DNA of 8,025 bases from Cytophagales bacterium (GCA_029262955.1 JAJCYL010000543.1:1-8025), one strand, 5' to 3'; shown: positions 1 to 5,962, counted from the first letter of the stretch. The notes: generated by a model from the letters alone, not told the origin. Numbers and translations: made by a program.

Positions 1-717
1 AAATGTCAAGACAGGCAGGTCATGATGTGAATCCGTACCTGTATCTCCATGCCCCGGGAAATGCTTGGCCGTGACAATTAGCCCCGCATCCTGTAGTCCT
101 TTCATGTATTCGAGACCCTTGTTAGATACATTCTCCTTGACCTCTCCAAATGATCTGAAACCGATCACCGGATTGTCGGCATTGTTATTTACATCAACAG
201 AAGGCGCAAAATTGATTTGAACCCCCAATCTTGCTAATTGACGACCGATCTCAACTCCCATTTTATAGATTAACCTGTCATCCTCAATAGCACCCAAGCC
301 CATCTGATAGGGATAACTAATTGTTGAATCCAACCTCATACCCACCCCCCACTCTGCATCCATGGCAACAAAAAGTGGCAGTTCAGACTTTTCCTGTAAC
401 CGATTAGTAATCAAAGCCTGCCTCACCGGCCCACCCTGAAAGAAAATCACTCCTCCAATTTTATATGTACCAATCAACGACTCTAGATCTAAAACATGCT
501 GTTCATCTCGGTTGGAGAAAGCACTCACCATAAACAGTTGACCAATTTTCTCTTTTAGAGTCATTTGACTCATTAAAGAATCCACCCATTGACTTCCTTG
601 ATTTAGAAAATAAGGGTCAATTTTTGGGGGTACCAAGAATGGCTGAGCAGTGGTCAGTAGTGTAGACAGGACGAACACACTCGGTAGGATGATTCTTTTA
701 GTTAAGCTCAAAACCAT
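1..717 (-). CDS. Glycoside hydrolase family 3, beta-N-acetylglucosaminidase type (5' part, cut by window edge)
   Basis: Reading leftward from an ATG at 715-717, the frame stays open for 239 codons to base 1. Residues 1-24 look like a signal peptide (KR, then a hydrophobic stretch ending TTAQ, likely cut before Gln25), so the enzyme is probably exported to the periplasm or envelope. The GH3 barrel begins near residue 42 with MTLKEKIGQLF (52-62). GVIFFQGG (89-96) and FVAMDAEWGVGMRL (116-129) follow. KHFPGHGDTGTDSHHDLP (218-235) is the NagZ-type signature, with Asp229 and His231 at the positions of the family's acid/base dyad. Enzymes of this type remove GlcNAc from muropeptides or chitin fragments; the actual substrate is inferred. 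The catalytic nucleophile Asp lies beyond the window. In Bacteroidota this domain is often fused to a C-terminal serine beta-lactamase-like domain, which cannot be checked here. The frame closes upstream at a stop at 754-756, and the ATG sits directly on the signal peptide. Confidence 0.9.
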   Translation of the reverse strand, partial: MVLSLTKRIILPSVFVLSTLLTTAQPFLVPPKIDPYFLNQGSQWVDSLMSQMTLKEKIGQLFMVSAFSNRDEQHVLDLESLIGTYKIGGVIFFQGGPVRQALITNRLQEKSELPLFVAMDAEWGVGMRLDSTISYPYQMGLGAIEDDRLIYKMGVEIGRQLARLGVQINFAPSVDVNNNADNPVIGFRSFGEVKENVSNKGLEYMKGLQDAGLIVTAKHFPGHGDTGTDSHHDLPVLTF

Positions 718-1052
718 TTTGATAATTATTGAAGACCCAATCACCTCATAAAATTAGGATGATTTATAATCTTCACTACCAAAAATCACTTGATTCTCAA
801 AAAGAAAAACATTTGCCCATAAATAACTGTTGAAGGAAGAATTGATGGGGCATCAGATTCCGACAACTTTATAGATGGTAATTTCAATGTGACTTATTGC
901 CCGGAGTAAAACAACCTTGAGACTATGTTTCAATATGATACAGTACCGTGCCATATTGAAACATTAAGACCCTTAAAAAGAAATTAAATAACTCATAATC
1001 AATCACTTGAGTTCGGCATTTATATTGTAGTGCTTTACTCAAATCTGGATTA
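718..1052. other. Divergent intergenic region between the GH3 gene and the ABC permease
   Basis: These 335 bases are AT-rich and hold no convincing reading frame on either strand. They should contain the promoters of both divergent genes, but I find no perfect TAnnTTTG box with a well-spaced TTG. The nearest candidate for the permease is TATATTGT at 1021-1028; for the GH3 gene it is a GATTTTTG on the minus strand near 782-789. Neither is strong. The dominant structure is the 40-bp near-palindrome at 925-964. The decamer AATCACTTGA occurs at 784-793 and again at 1001-1010. Confidence 0.7.
925..964. repeat. 40-bp near-perfect palindrome upstream of the ABC permease gene
   Basis: The outer 13 bases ATGTTTCAATATG (925-937) are matched exactly by CATATTGAAACAT (952-964). 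Within the 14-base centre four more symmetric pairs fit (940/949, 941/948, 943/946, 944/945), so 17 of 20 positions are symmetric. The permease start codon is 88 bp downstream and the GH3 start codon is about 207 bp to the left. No T-run follows on either strand, which argues against an intrinsic terminator. The symmetry and place suit an operator for a dimeric regulator, or an intergenic repeat element. Only the symmetry is observed; the role is inferred. Confidence 0.6.
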
Positions 1053-3455
1053 ATGCTACATAATTATCTAATTGTCGCCATAAGAAATTTATTACGGCAC
1101 AAAGTACTTTCAATAATCAACATTCTTGGCCTTAGCCTTGGCCTCGTCGGCTTTATATACATCGCAATTTTCATTCATTTTGAAAATAGCTTTGATGAAT
1201 ATCATGCTGAAAGCGATCTAATCTACAGAGTAAATCTAGGCCCTCTGGATGAGAATCAATATACCTATGCCATAACACCCGGTGTAATGGCTCCGATTTT
1301 ACAAAGAGAGTATCCCGGTATTGCGTCGTTCGCCAGATTTAGAAGATTTCCTTCCCTCATCTCATTTGGAGAAAAGCAATTCTATGAAAATGAATTCTAC
1401 TTTACGGACTCTTCAGTATTTGAGGTTTTTGAATTTAACTTCATTGAAGGGTTGCCAAATAAAGCACTCACAGATCCTAATTCAATCGTCTTAACATCCT
1501 CCAATGCAACCAAGATCTTTGGAAGAGACAATAATTTGCTGGGAGAAGTGTTGCGAATTGACAATCAACTCAACTATAAGGTCACAGGTATTATTGAAGA
1601 CTTACCTCCCAATTCACATTTTCCCATAGATTACCTGGTATCGATTTCAAGCATTCCCAGTCATCATAACATCCCCTTAAAAACCTACCAGATTACTTCG
1701 TGGTATGCCCACTATTTCTATACTTATATCCGCCTTAATCCGCAAACCGACCCAACAGAACTTGACCTACAACTAAGAGATGCCGCCAAATATCATTCTG
1801 ATCCTGAGAACTATGAACTCTACGGAAGAAACATGGGTATCTATCTCCAACAGCTCAGTAAAATTCACCTGAATCCGATCAGAGGGGAAATCAAACCGCA
1901 GGGCAGTCAAACTACCCTTTACATTTTAGGGGCGGTTAGTGCTATCATATTATTATTAGGGTCTTTTAACTACGCAAATCTAACCACAGCTCAATCCCTG
2001 AAAAGATCAAAAGAAGTTGGTCTGCGAAAAACATTAGGTGCGAACAGAGGTCAATTGATCCAGCAATTCCTCACTGAATCAATTTTGACAACTGTTATTT
2101 CTTTAGCTTTTGCTCTCACTTGTATTCAATTGACCATACCAATATTCAATAATCAATTTGAAACCCAACTAGGCGTATGGGAGCACCATAATATTTCAAT
2201 AATTGCATTTGCAATTTTCACCTCTTTATGTACTGGAGTCGCCGGTGGCATTTACCCCGCCTTGATCATTTCATCCTATAAACCTGCTTCTACCTTGAAA
2301 GGCGTCGAAAGGACTAAAAGAGGCCTCACTTTTCGAAAGTCAATCGTATTGGTACAATTTATCATTTCGATGATATTGATCTCCTCAACAATTGTTATCT
2401 ACAAGCAGGTAAGTTTTATGAGAAATTCGGAGTTAGGTATTGATACTGAACACATTCTTGTAATTCCGACCAACGGAAATTCAGAAATGATTGCTAGATT
2501 TCCGCAGTTCAAAAAGCGCATTCAACAATTGTCCCAGGTGCAACATTCCACCATCTGTGAATTAACCCCTGGTGATGCTTTTGGTGGGATCGTGGCTCGC
2601 TTTGAGGGAATGGATAAGAATAGAAGTTTCCCAACAACTGGTGTAAGCTTCGATTACATGAAGACATTTGGTTTGAAAATAATATCCGGAAGGGATTTTG
2701 ATTCAAGGATTGCCTCTGACTCGATAGAACGAGTAATTATCAACCGGACTCTTTCTTCCCAATTGGGATGGTCGCCTGATGAGGCGATTGATAAGTCTTA
2801 CGACTTTGGAGGAGACAATGAGACGCCTGGTAGGGTAATTGGTGTAATGGAGGATTATCATTTTAATTCGCTGAAATCAGCCATTTTTCCAACCGTTTTA
2901 GTAATAAGTCCCAATTTCTTTGATAAGATATCGATCAGATTAAAGGCGGGTCAAACGCAATCTGACATAAAGGACATAGCAAACGTTTGGAGCGAAGTTT
3001 TACCTTCCTGGCCGTTCGAATACTATTTTGCTGATGATCATTTCAATAGACAGTATAAAACTGAAGAAAAATTAGGTGGCATTATGCTCTCTTTTGCAAC
3101 GATTGCAATGATCATAGGTGGTCTTGGATTGTTAGGAATTGTCCTCATCAATACTCGTCACCGATTAAAAGAGGTTTGTATTCGAAAAACCCTGGGAGCA
3201 GGACTGCTTAATATTTTGAAAATTCTATCTTCGGAATACCTCCTTATCCTATTAGTAGGTTTTCTTATCAGCTTACCATTGTCTCATTATTTAATGAATA
3301 TTTGGCTAGATAATTTCGCATATCGAATGGCCTCTCATTTAGAGATTGTTCTCTACTCTCCTATTCTCATTGTCCTCACAGCCTTGGCTACTATTTTCGT
3401 GCTTTCTTTAAAATCTGCGAGAACTAATCCGGTAGATGTGCTAAGAAACGAATAA
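1053..3455 (+). CDS. ABC transporter permease, FtsX/MacB_PCD type with two repeated halves
   Basis: This 800-residue inner-membrane protein has the layout of the large FtsX-type permeases common in Bacteroidota. It has a first membrane helix (about 20-42), a periplasmic MacB-like domain (about 45-285), and three helices (about 288-308, 340-362, 380-405). A linking helix follows (about 430-450), then a second periplasmic domain (about 455-670) and three final helices (about 676-700, 728-750, 766-787). The duplication shows in EVGLRKTLGA (321-330) against EVCIRKTLGA (707-716), and in KPASTLKG (411-418) against NPVDVLRNE at the C-terminus. Relatives work with a cytoplasmic ATPase in lipoprotein release, efflux or stress-peptide export; the substrate here is unknown. 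No ATP-binding subunit is encoded next to it, so it must pair with one made elsewhere if active. The ATG at 1053 directly precedes the usual N-terminal sequence ending in RNLLRHK. The reading frame is intact. Confidence 0.9.
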   Translation: MLHNYLIVAIRNLLRHKVLSIINILGLSLGLVGFIYIAIFIHFENSFDEYHAESDLIYRVNLGPLDENQYTYAITPGVMAPILQREYPGIASFARFRRFPSLISFGEKQFYENEFYFTDSSVFEVFEFNFIEGLPNKALTDPNSIVLTSSNATKIFGRDNNLLGEVLRIDNQLNYKVTGIIEDLPPNSHFPIDYLVSISSIPSHHNIPLKTYQITSWYAHYFYTYIRLNPQTDPTELDLQLRDAAKYHSDPENYELYGRNMGIYLQQLSKIHLNPIRGEIKPQGSQTTLYILGAVSAIILLLGSFNYANLTTAQSLKRSKEVGLRKTLGANRGQLIQQFLTESILTTVISLAFALTCIQLTIPIFNNQFETQLGVWEHHNISIIAFAIFTSLCTGVAGGIYPALIISSYKPASTLKGVERTKRGLTFRKSIVLVQFIISMILISSTIVIYKQVSFMRNSELGIDTEHILVIPTNGNSEMIARFPQFKKRIQQLSQVQHSTICELTPGDAFGGIVARFEGMDKNRSFPTTGVSFDYMKTFGLKIISGRDFDSRIASDSIERVIINRTLSSQLGWSPDEAIDKSYDFGGDNETPGRVIGVMEDYHFNSLKSAIFPTVLVISPNFFDKISIRLKAGQTQSDIKDIANVWSEVLPSWPFEYYFADDHFNRQYKTEEKLGGIMLSFATIAMIIGGLGLLGIVLINTRHRLKEVCIRKTLGAGLLNILKILSSEYLLILLVGFLISLPLSHYLMNIWLDNFAYRMASHLEIVLYSPILIVLTALATIFVLSLKSARTNPVDVLRNE

Positions 3456-3470
3456 GGCTCAGGGTTTGTC

Positions 3471-3478
3471 TATTTTTG
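3471..3478 (+). promoter_or_regulatory. Putative Bacteroidota -7 promoter box for xerD
   Basis: TATTTTTG matches the TAnnTTTG consensus exactly and lies 24 bp before the xerD start codon, within the 47-bp gap after the permease gene. No TTG/TTTG is seen 19-21 bp upstream, where a -33 element would lie (that position falls in the end of the permease gene). The call therefore rests on one box and its position. If used, transcription would start a few bases later, in or just before the small inverted repeat at 3481-3497. Confidence 0.5.
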
Positions 3479-3480
3479 TA

Positions 3481-3497
3481 GCAGTAATTCTAACTGC
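3481..3497 (+). promoter_or_regulatory. Small inverted repeat in the xerD leader
   Basis: GCAGT (3481-3485) and ACTGC (3493-3497) form a 5-bp inverted repeat around 7 bases, ending 5 bases before the xerD ATG. It overlaps the expected transcription start of the TATTTTTG box, so it could be an operator half-site pair or a 5'-end hairpin. Arms this short may also arise by chance. Confidence 0.25.
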
Positions 3498-3502
3498 CTT
3501 TA

Positions 3503-4402
3503 ATGTCCTGGGAATTCTATATCAATCAATTTAAGAGTTATTTAAAAATTGAAAGAGCGCTATCTGAAAATTCCATAGAAGCCTACCTTCACGACGTTGA
3601 ACTCCTAAATAGGTATATAAGTACAGAAGCTGAGGGCATCACCCCCCTGGAAGTTCGTAGCACACATCTGCATAATTTTTTGGAGTTTGTTGGACAATTG
3701 GGATTGTCTGCGCACTCTCAAGCCCGAATCATTTCTGGAATGAAATCTTTCTTCAGATATCTTGTGTTCGAAGATGTGATTAAGGAAGATCCAACCACCT
3801 TAATTGACACCCCAAAATTAGGCAGGAAATTGCCTGACACACTCAGCTACCATGAAATAGAATCCATCATGGAACAAATTGATCATTCGACACCTGAGGG
3901 TACGAGGAATAGGGCAATGCTTGAAACACTCTATAGCTCAGGGCTCAGGGTTTCTGAATTAACCTCGCTTCGTTTGAGCAATATCTATTTCGATGTTGGA
4001 TTTATTAGGGTCATAGGCAAGGGAAGTAAAGAGCGACTTGTGCCAATTGGCAAACCGGCTCTGAAATACATAAAACTTTATTTAGAAGGCGTCCGAAGCC
4101 ATATGGAAATTCAGAAAGGGCACCAAGATTTTGCATTTCTTAACCGGAGGGGAAAACAACTTACCCGTGTAATGGTGTTCACGATAATAAAAAATCTCAC
4201 TACCAAGGCTGGCATTTCCAAAAATGTAAGCCCACATACCTTCAGGCATTCATTTGCAACACATCTTATTGAAGGAGGCGCAGACTTAAGAGCAGTACAG
4301 GAAATGTTAGGGCATGAGTCTATTACTACTACCGAAATCTATACTCATCTGGATCGTGATTATTTAAAACAGGTAGTAAGGGAATTTCATCCGAGGAGTT
4401 GA
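3503..4402 (+). CDS. xerD: Site-specific tyrosine recombinase XerD
   Basis: The 299-residue length is typical of XerD/XerC. Residues 1-90 form the SAM-like core-binding domain (LKIERALSENSIEAYLHDV, 14-32). The catalytic domain follows from about 108. All six active-site residues are visible: Arg149 in SSGLRVSEL, Lys173 in GKGSKERLVP, His245 and Arg248 in PHTFRHSFATHL, His271 in LGHESITTTEIY and the nucleophile Tyr280. The protein lacks the extra insertion of integron integrases and fits the housekeeping enzyme that resolves chromosome dimers at dif with a partner Xer protein. XerD is preferred over XerC because of the closely matching residue spacing (148/172/244/247/270/279 in E. coli XerD), but paralogues are hard to separate by eye. 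Its own -7 box lies in the gap to the permease gene, so it is probably transcribed separately. A repeat element begins 22 bp after its stop codon. Confidence 0.9.
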   Translation: MSWEFYINQFKSYLKIERALSENSIEAYLHDVELLNRYISTEAEGITPLEVRSTHLHNFLEFVGQLGLSAHSQARIISGMKSFFRYLVFEDVIKEDPTTLIDTPKLGRKLPDTLSYHEIESIMEQIDHSTPEGTRNRAMLETLYSSGLRVSELTSLRLSNIYFDVGFIRVIGKGSKERLVPIGKPALKYIKLYLEGVRSHMEIQKGHQDFAFLNRRGKQLTRVMVFTIIKNLTTKAGISKNVSPHTFRHSFATHLIEGGADLRAVQEMLGHESITTTEIYTHLDRDYLKQVVREFHPRS

Positions 4403-4407
4403 GATCA

Positions 4408-4415
4408 TACCTTTG
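4408..4415 (+). promoter_or_regulatory. Putative -7 promoter box reading into repeat copy A
   Basis: TACCTTTG is a perfect TAnnTTTG match, 5 bp after the xerD stop and 9 bp before the left terminal repeat of copy A. No good -33 TTG is seen at the right distance. It could drive a transcript across copy A, or be coincidental. The equivalent position left of copy B lacks such a box, so it is not part of the repeated unit. Confidence 0.3.
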
Positions 4416-4424
4416 TTGTACAAC

Positions 4425-4683
4425 TGTTTTTTTAAGTCTTCCGAAGGATGACTTGACGGCCTTACTGCATTCCGTTAAATTTGAATGATGTCCTCTTATA
4501 AATTCACTGATTCCGAGGAGTTTGAGGTTTTGTCTAAACGAGAAGGGTCCTGCATCCAGGCACCAGAGACTATTCATGTATTAATGGATTGTTAGAATTG
4601 AATATTATTGAATAAGTGGCCGTGTCACAGGCACTCGATTTATTAAGAGTTTCAAGTGCTCTTTCAGAACACTTAAAACAACA
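4425..4683 (+). mobile_element. MITE-like repeat element, copy A
   Basis: This 259-bp unit recurs at 5692-5951 in the same orientation. Differences are four scattered substitutions, one inserted A and a two-base difference inside the left T-run. Its ends are imperfect inverted repeats: bases 4425-4456 match the reverse complement of 4652-4683 at 26 of 32 positions. Each terminal repeat contains a 21-nt imperfect palindrome: 4434-4454 (outer arms AAGTC/GACTT, inner TCC/GGA, loop GAA) and 4654-4674 (outer arms AAGTG/CACTT, inner TCT/AGA, loop TTC). An internal CGGCC (4457-4461) could pair with GGCCG (4618-4622). There is no transposase gene. No clear target-site duplication is visible. Similarity between copies continues weakly to about 4745, but with a 38-bp stretch (about 4689-4726) absent from copy B. 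A small non-autonomous transposable element is the favoured reading; a structured RNA or intergenic repeat family is the alternative. Confidence 0.6.
4485..4595 (+). CDS. Possible 36-residue small protein inside repeat copy A
   Basis: An ATG-ATG pair (4485, 4488) opens a 36-codon frame containing SSYKFTDSEEFEVLSKREGS and ending HVLMDC. It overlaps, in TGATG, the end of an upstream open frame reading LPKDDLTALLHSVKFE that has no visible start. The single base difference with copy B in this span is silent (Ser TCT/TCA). I do not recognise the peptide, no Shine-Dalgarno is seen, and one silent change proves nothing. It may equally be a fragment of a decayed gene. Confidence 0.2.
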   Translation: MMSSYKFTDSEEFEVLSKREGSCIQAPETIHVLMDC

Positions 4684-4732
4684 TAAGGTAGTGGCCAGTG
4701 CTATTGCGGATTTAAAAGCAATGCGTGAATAG
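4616..4732 (+). pseudogene. Short helical reading frame at the right end of copy A, frameshifted in copy B
   Basis: A GTG-started frame of 38 residues begins VAVSQALDLLRVSSALSEHL and ends ADLKAMRE, with an amphipathic, protein-like composition. It follows a stop codon directly and crosses the right terminal repeat into DNA absent from copy B. In copy B an inserted A after AAGA shifts the frame, and the encoded sequence ends early. This could be the remnant of a gene once carried by or disrupted by the element; a chance frame is possible. Confidence 0.2.
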
Positions 4733-4744
4733 TCTCACGAAACG
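4731..4744 (+). repeat. AGTCTCACRAAACG motif, copy 1
   Basis: AGTCTCACGAAACG follows repeat copy A by 47 bp and recurs at 5612-5625 and 5963-5976 (both with A at the ninth base). The match with the third copy extends outward: GAAT precedes both (with two extra bases in the third) and GAA follows both. The role is unknown. It could be a border of the larger repeated unit. Confidence 0.5.
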
Positions 4745-4803
4745 AAGGTAAGTCTATTGGGAGTGATTCAATCAACTCTTCTGTAGGTTATCAATTGCTT
4801 GGG

Positions 4804-5448
4804 CTATTCAAAGATGTAAAATATCATCATGAGGAAATGTAGTACGGTGCCAGCCATGACGAACAGGTGCCAGATGAAATGCGAGAATTTCATACGAGTA
4901 TCGACTATGTAAAATACTATTCCAATTGTATAGGCAAATCCACCTACCGCTAAGAGCCAAAAAGCCTGATCCGGTAAAGCGGCTTTTACAACGTCAATTT
5001 TGAAGATGATGATCCAGCCCATGACAGCATAAAGTATCGTAGATAAAATGTTGAATCGACCGGTGAAAAAAACTTTGAGCAAAATCCCGGACACTGCCAT
5101 CCCCCACTGAATGCTGAAAAAGATCCACCCAGTCACTCCTCCAATGGAGATAAGCAAAACAGGAGTATATGTACCCGCGATTAAAAGAAAGATCCCACAA
5201 TGGTCCAAGATATTGAAGACTCTTTTTGCGGTCGTATGTGTCAGGCCGTGATAAAGTGTAGAAAAAGTGTAAAGAGAAACTAAGCTTAACCCATAGAAAA
5301 GTGCACTGAAAAGGCTCCAGTTCTTTTCGCTTTTCGCTCCTAAAATCAACAGCACTACAAATCCACCAATCGCGCATAGGGCTGTGATTCCATGCGAAAT
5401 TGAGTTGGCGATTTCTTCACCGGTAGATTGTTTTTTTTCATTGCTCAT
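4804..5448 (-). CDS. trhA: PAQR-family membrane protein TrhA (hemolysin III homolog)
   Basis: The 214-residue protein has about seven membrane helices and the conserved PAQR/hemolysin III motifs. In order, numbered from the ATG at 5448, these are NSISHG near the N-terminus, STLYHGL (Ser63, His67), LDHCGIFLLIAGTYTPVLL (Asp82), and HFIWHLFVMAGTVLHF (His190, His194, His204). Ser, Asp and the three His of these motifs form the zinc site in structurally known PAQR proteins. Bacterial members are integral inner-membrane proteins linked to membrane homeostasis; the enzymatic reaction is not settled, and the name hemolysin is historical. A TTG three codons upstream (5457) could extend the frame, but the ATG giving MSNEKKQ is the more likely start. 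It stands alone on the minus strand between two direct repeat copies. Its promoter should lie in 5449-5520, where TATATTTA is only an approximate -7 box. Confidence 0.88.
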   Translation of the reverse strand: MSNEKKQSTGEEIANSISHGITALCAIGGFVVLLILGAKSEKNWSLFSALFYGLSLVSLYTFSTLYHGLTHTTAKRVFNILDHCGIFLLIAGTYTPVLLISIGGVTGWIFFSIQWGMAVSGILLKVFFTGRFNILSTILYAVMGWIIIFKIDVVKAALPDQAFWLLAVGGFAYTIGIVFYIVDTRMKFSHFIWHLFVMAGTVLHFLMMIFYIFE

Positions 5449-5527
5449 TACTGTCAATCTAAAGAACTCAGTGACATAAATATATGATCCAATATGATTA
5501 ATGAATAAAACACAACAATGTTCTCAT

Positions 5528-5580
5528 TTATACACCGTTGTCTTCGTTATATTTATAATTCAAAGTCCAACCGTGTATAA
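5528..5580. repeat. Long inverted repeat between trhA and repeat copy B
   Basis: TTATACACCGTTG (5528-5540) is matched by CAACCGTGTATAA (5568-5580) at 12 of 13 positions in inverted orientation, around 27 AT-rich bases. It directly abuts the stem-loop at 5582-5604. The pair could be a recombination-site remnant, an operator, or the stem of a structured transcript. No gene is enclosed. Confidence 0.55.
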
Positions 5581-5581
5581 T

Positions 5582-5611
5582 GGTTATGGATTTTTTCCAT
5601 AGCCTTTATTT
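5582..5611 (+). terminator. Orphan intrinsic-terminator-like stem-loop
   Basis: GGTTATGGA (5582-5590) pairs with TCCATAGCC (5596-5604) in a 9-bp stem with one G-U pair and a loop of five T, followed by TTTATTT on the plus strand. This is a good rho-independent terminator shape for rightward transcription. However, no plus-strand gene lies between trhA (minus strand) and this site. It may end a small unannotated transcript, or be left from a lost gene. In the leftward direction the following sequence is not a T-tract. Confidence 0.45.
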
Positions 5612-5625
5612 AGTCTCACAAAACG
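5612..5625 (+). repeat. AGTCTCACRAAACG motif, copy 2
   Basis: AGTCTCACAAAACG follows the terminator-like stem-loop directly and is identical in all 14 bases to the copy at 5963-5976. Together the two copies bracket repeat element B with 337 bp between them. Confidence 0.5.
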
Positions 5626-5691
5626 CACCTTCCTCTCTTCAACTAAAACGAAACACATATTCAACTAAAAAGCATTCCTTTTTGGTTACCC

Positions 5692-5951
5692 TGTTCATTT
5701 AAGTCTTCTGAAGGATGACTTGACGGCCTTACTGCATTCCGTTAAATTTGAATGATGTCCTCTTATAAATTCACTGATTCCGAGGAGTTTGAGGTTTTGT
5801 CAAAACGAGAAGGGTCCTGCATCCAGGCACCAGAGACTATTCATGTATTAATGGATTGTTAGAATTGAATATTATTGAATAAGTGGCCGTGTCACAGACA
5901 CTCAATTTATTAAGAAGTTTCAAGTGCTCTTTCAGAACACTTAAAACAACA
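5692..5951 (+). mobile_element. MITE-like repeat element, copy B
   Basis: This is the second copy (260 bp) of the unit at 4425-4683, in the same orientation. Terminal inverted repeats lie at 5692-5723 and 5920-5951, and both terminal hairpins are kept. In the left hairpin (5701-5721) one C of copy A is T, turning a C-G pair into T-G, so the stem can still form in RNA. Other differences are TCT/TCA in the small reading frame, two G-to-A changes near 5899-5905, and one extra A near 5914-5916. No transposase is encoded and no target-site duplication is evident. The right end leads almost directly into the TPR gene, so this copy supplies its upstream region. Confidence 0.6.
5752..5862 (+). CDS. 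Possible 36-residue small protein inside repeat copy B
   Basis: The frame has the same start, length and amino-acid sequence as the one in copy A (4485-4595), with one silent base change. Nothing beyond this near-identity shows that it is translated, and recent duplication would explain it. Confidence 0.18.
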   Translation: MMSSYKFTDSEEFEVLSKREGSCIQAPETIHVLMDC

Positions 5952-5962
5952 TAAGGGAATTA

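Noticed and set aside
784..1010. Decamer AATCACTTGA repeated at 784-793 and 1001-1010
   Set aside because: Ten bases in AT-rich intergenic DNA can recur by chance; there is no consistent spacing to either start codon.
2509..2706. Antisense frame inside the permease gene
   Set aside because: It is the shadow of a strongly coding frame and shows no protein-like motifs.
4329..4577. 82-residue antisense frame overlapping the end of xerD and copy A
   Set aside because: It runs antisense through the catalytic end of xerD, and the matching frame in copy B is broken by a stop codon.
4425..4683. Reading copy A as part of a REP-associated (Y1/IS200-like) transposase gene
   Set aside because: The peptide opening SSYKFTDSEEF looked faintly similar to such proteins, but the HUH and Tyr motifs are absent and the frame ends after 36 residues.
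4419..4688. Target-site duplication flanking copy A or copy B
   Set aside because: Flanks were compared on both sides; no matching direct repeat is found next to the terminal repeats. Each left end does follow a short palindrome (TTGTACAA, GGTTACC), but that is too little to claim a target rule.
4994..5377. 127-residue minus-strand frame overlapping trhA
   Set aside because: It is another frame of the clear PAQR gene, rich in Trp, Cys and Arg as expected of a shadow.
5570..5596. dif/pdif-like XerC/XerD site (CGTGTATAA ... TTATGGATTTT)
   Set aside because: The two arm-like parts are 3 bases apart instead of about 6, and the arms match only partly.
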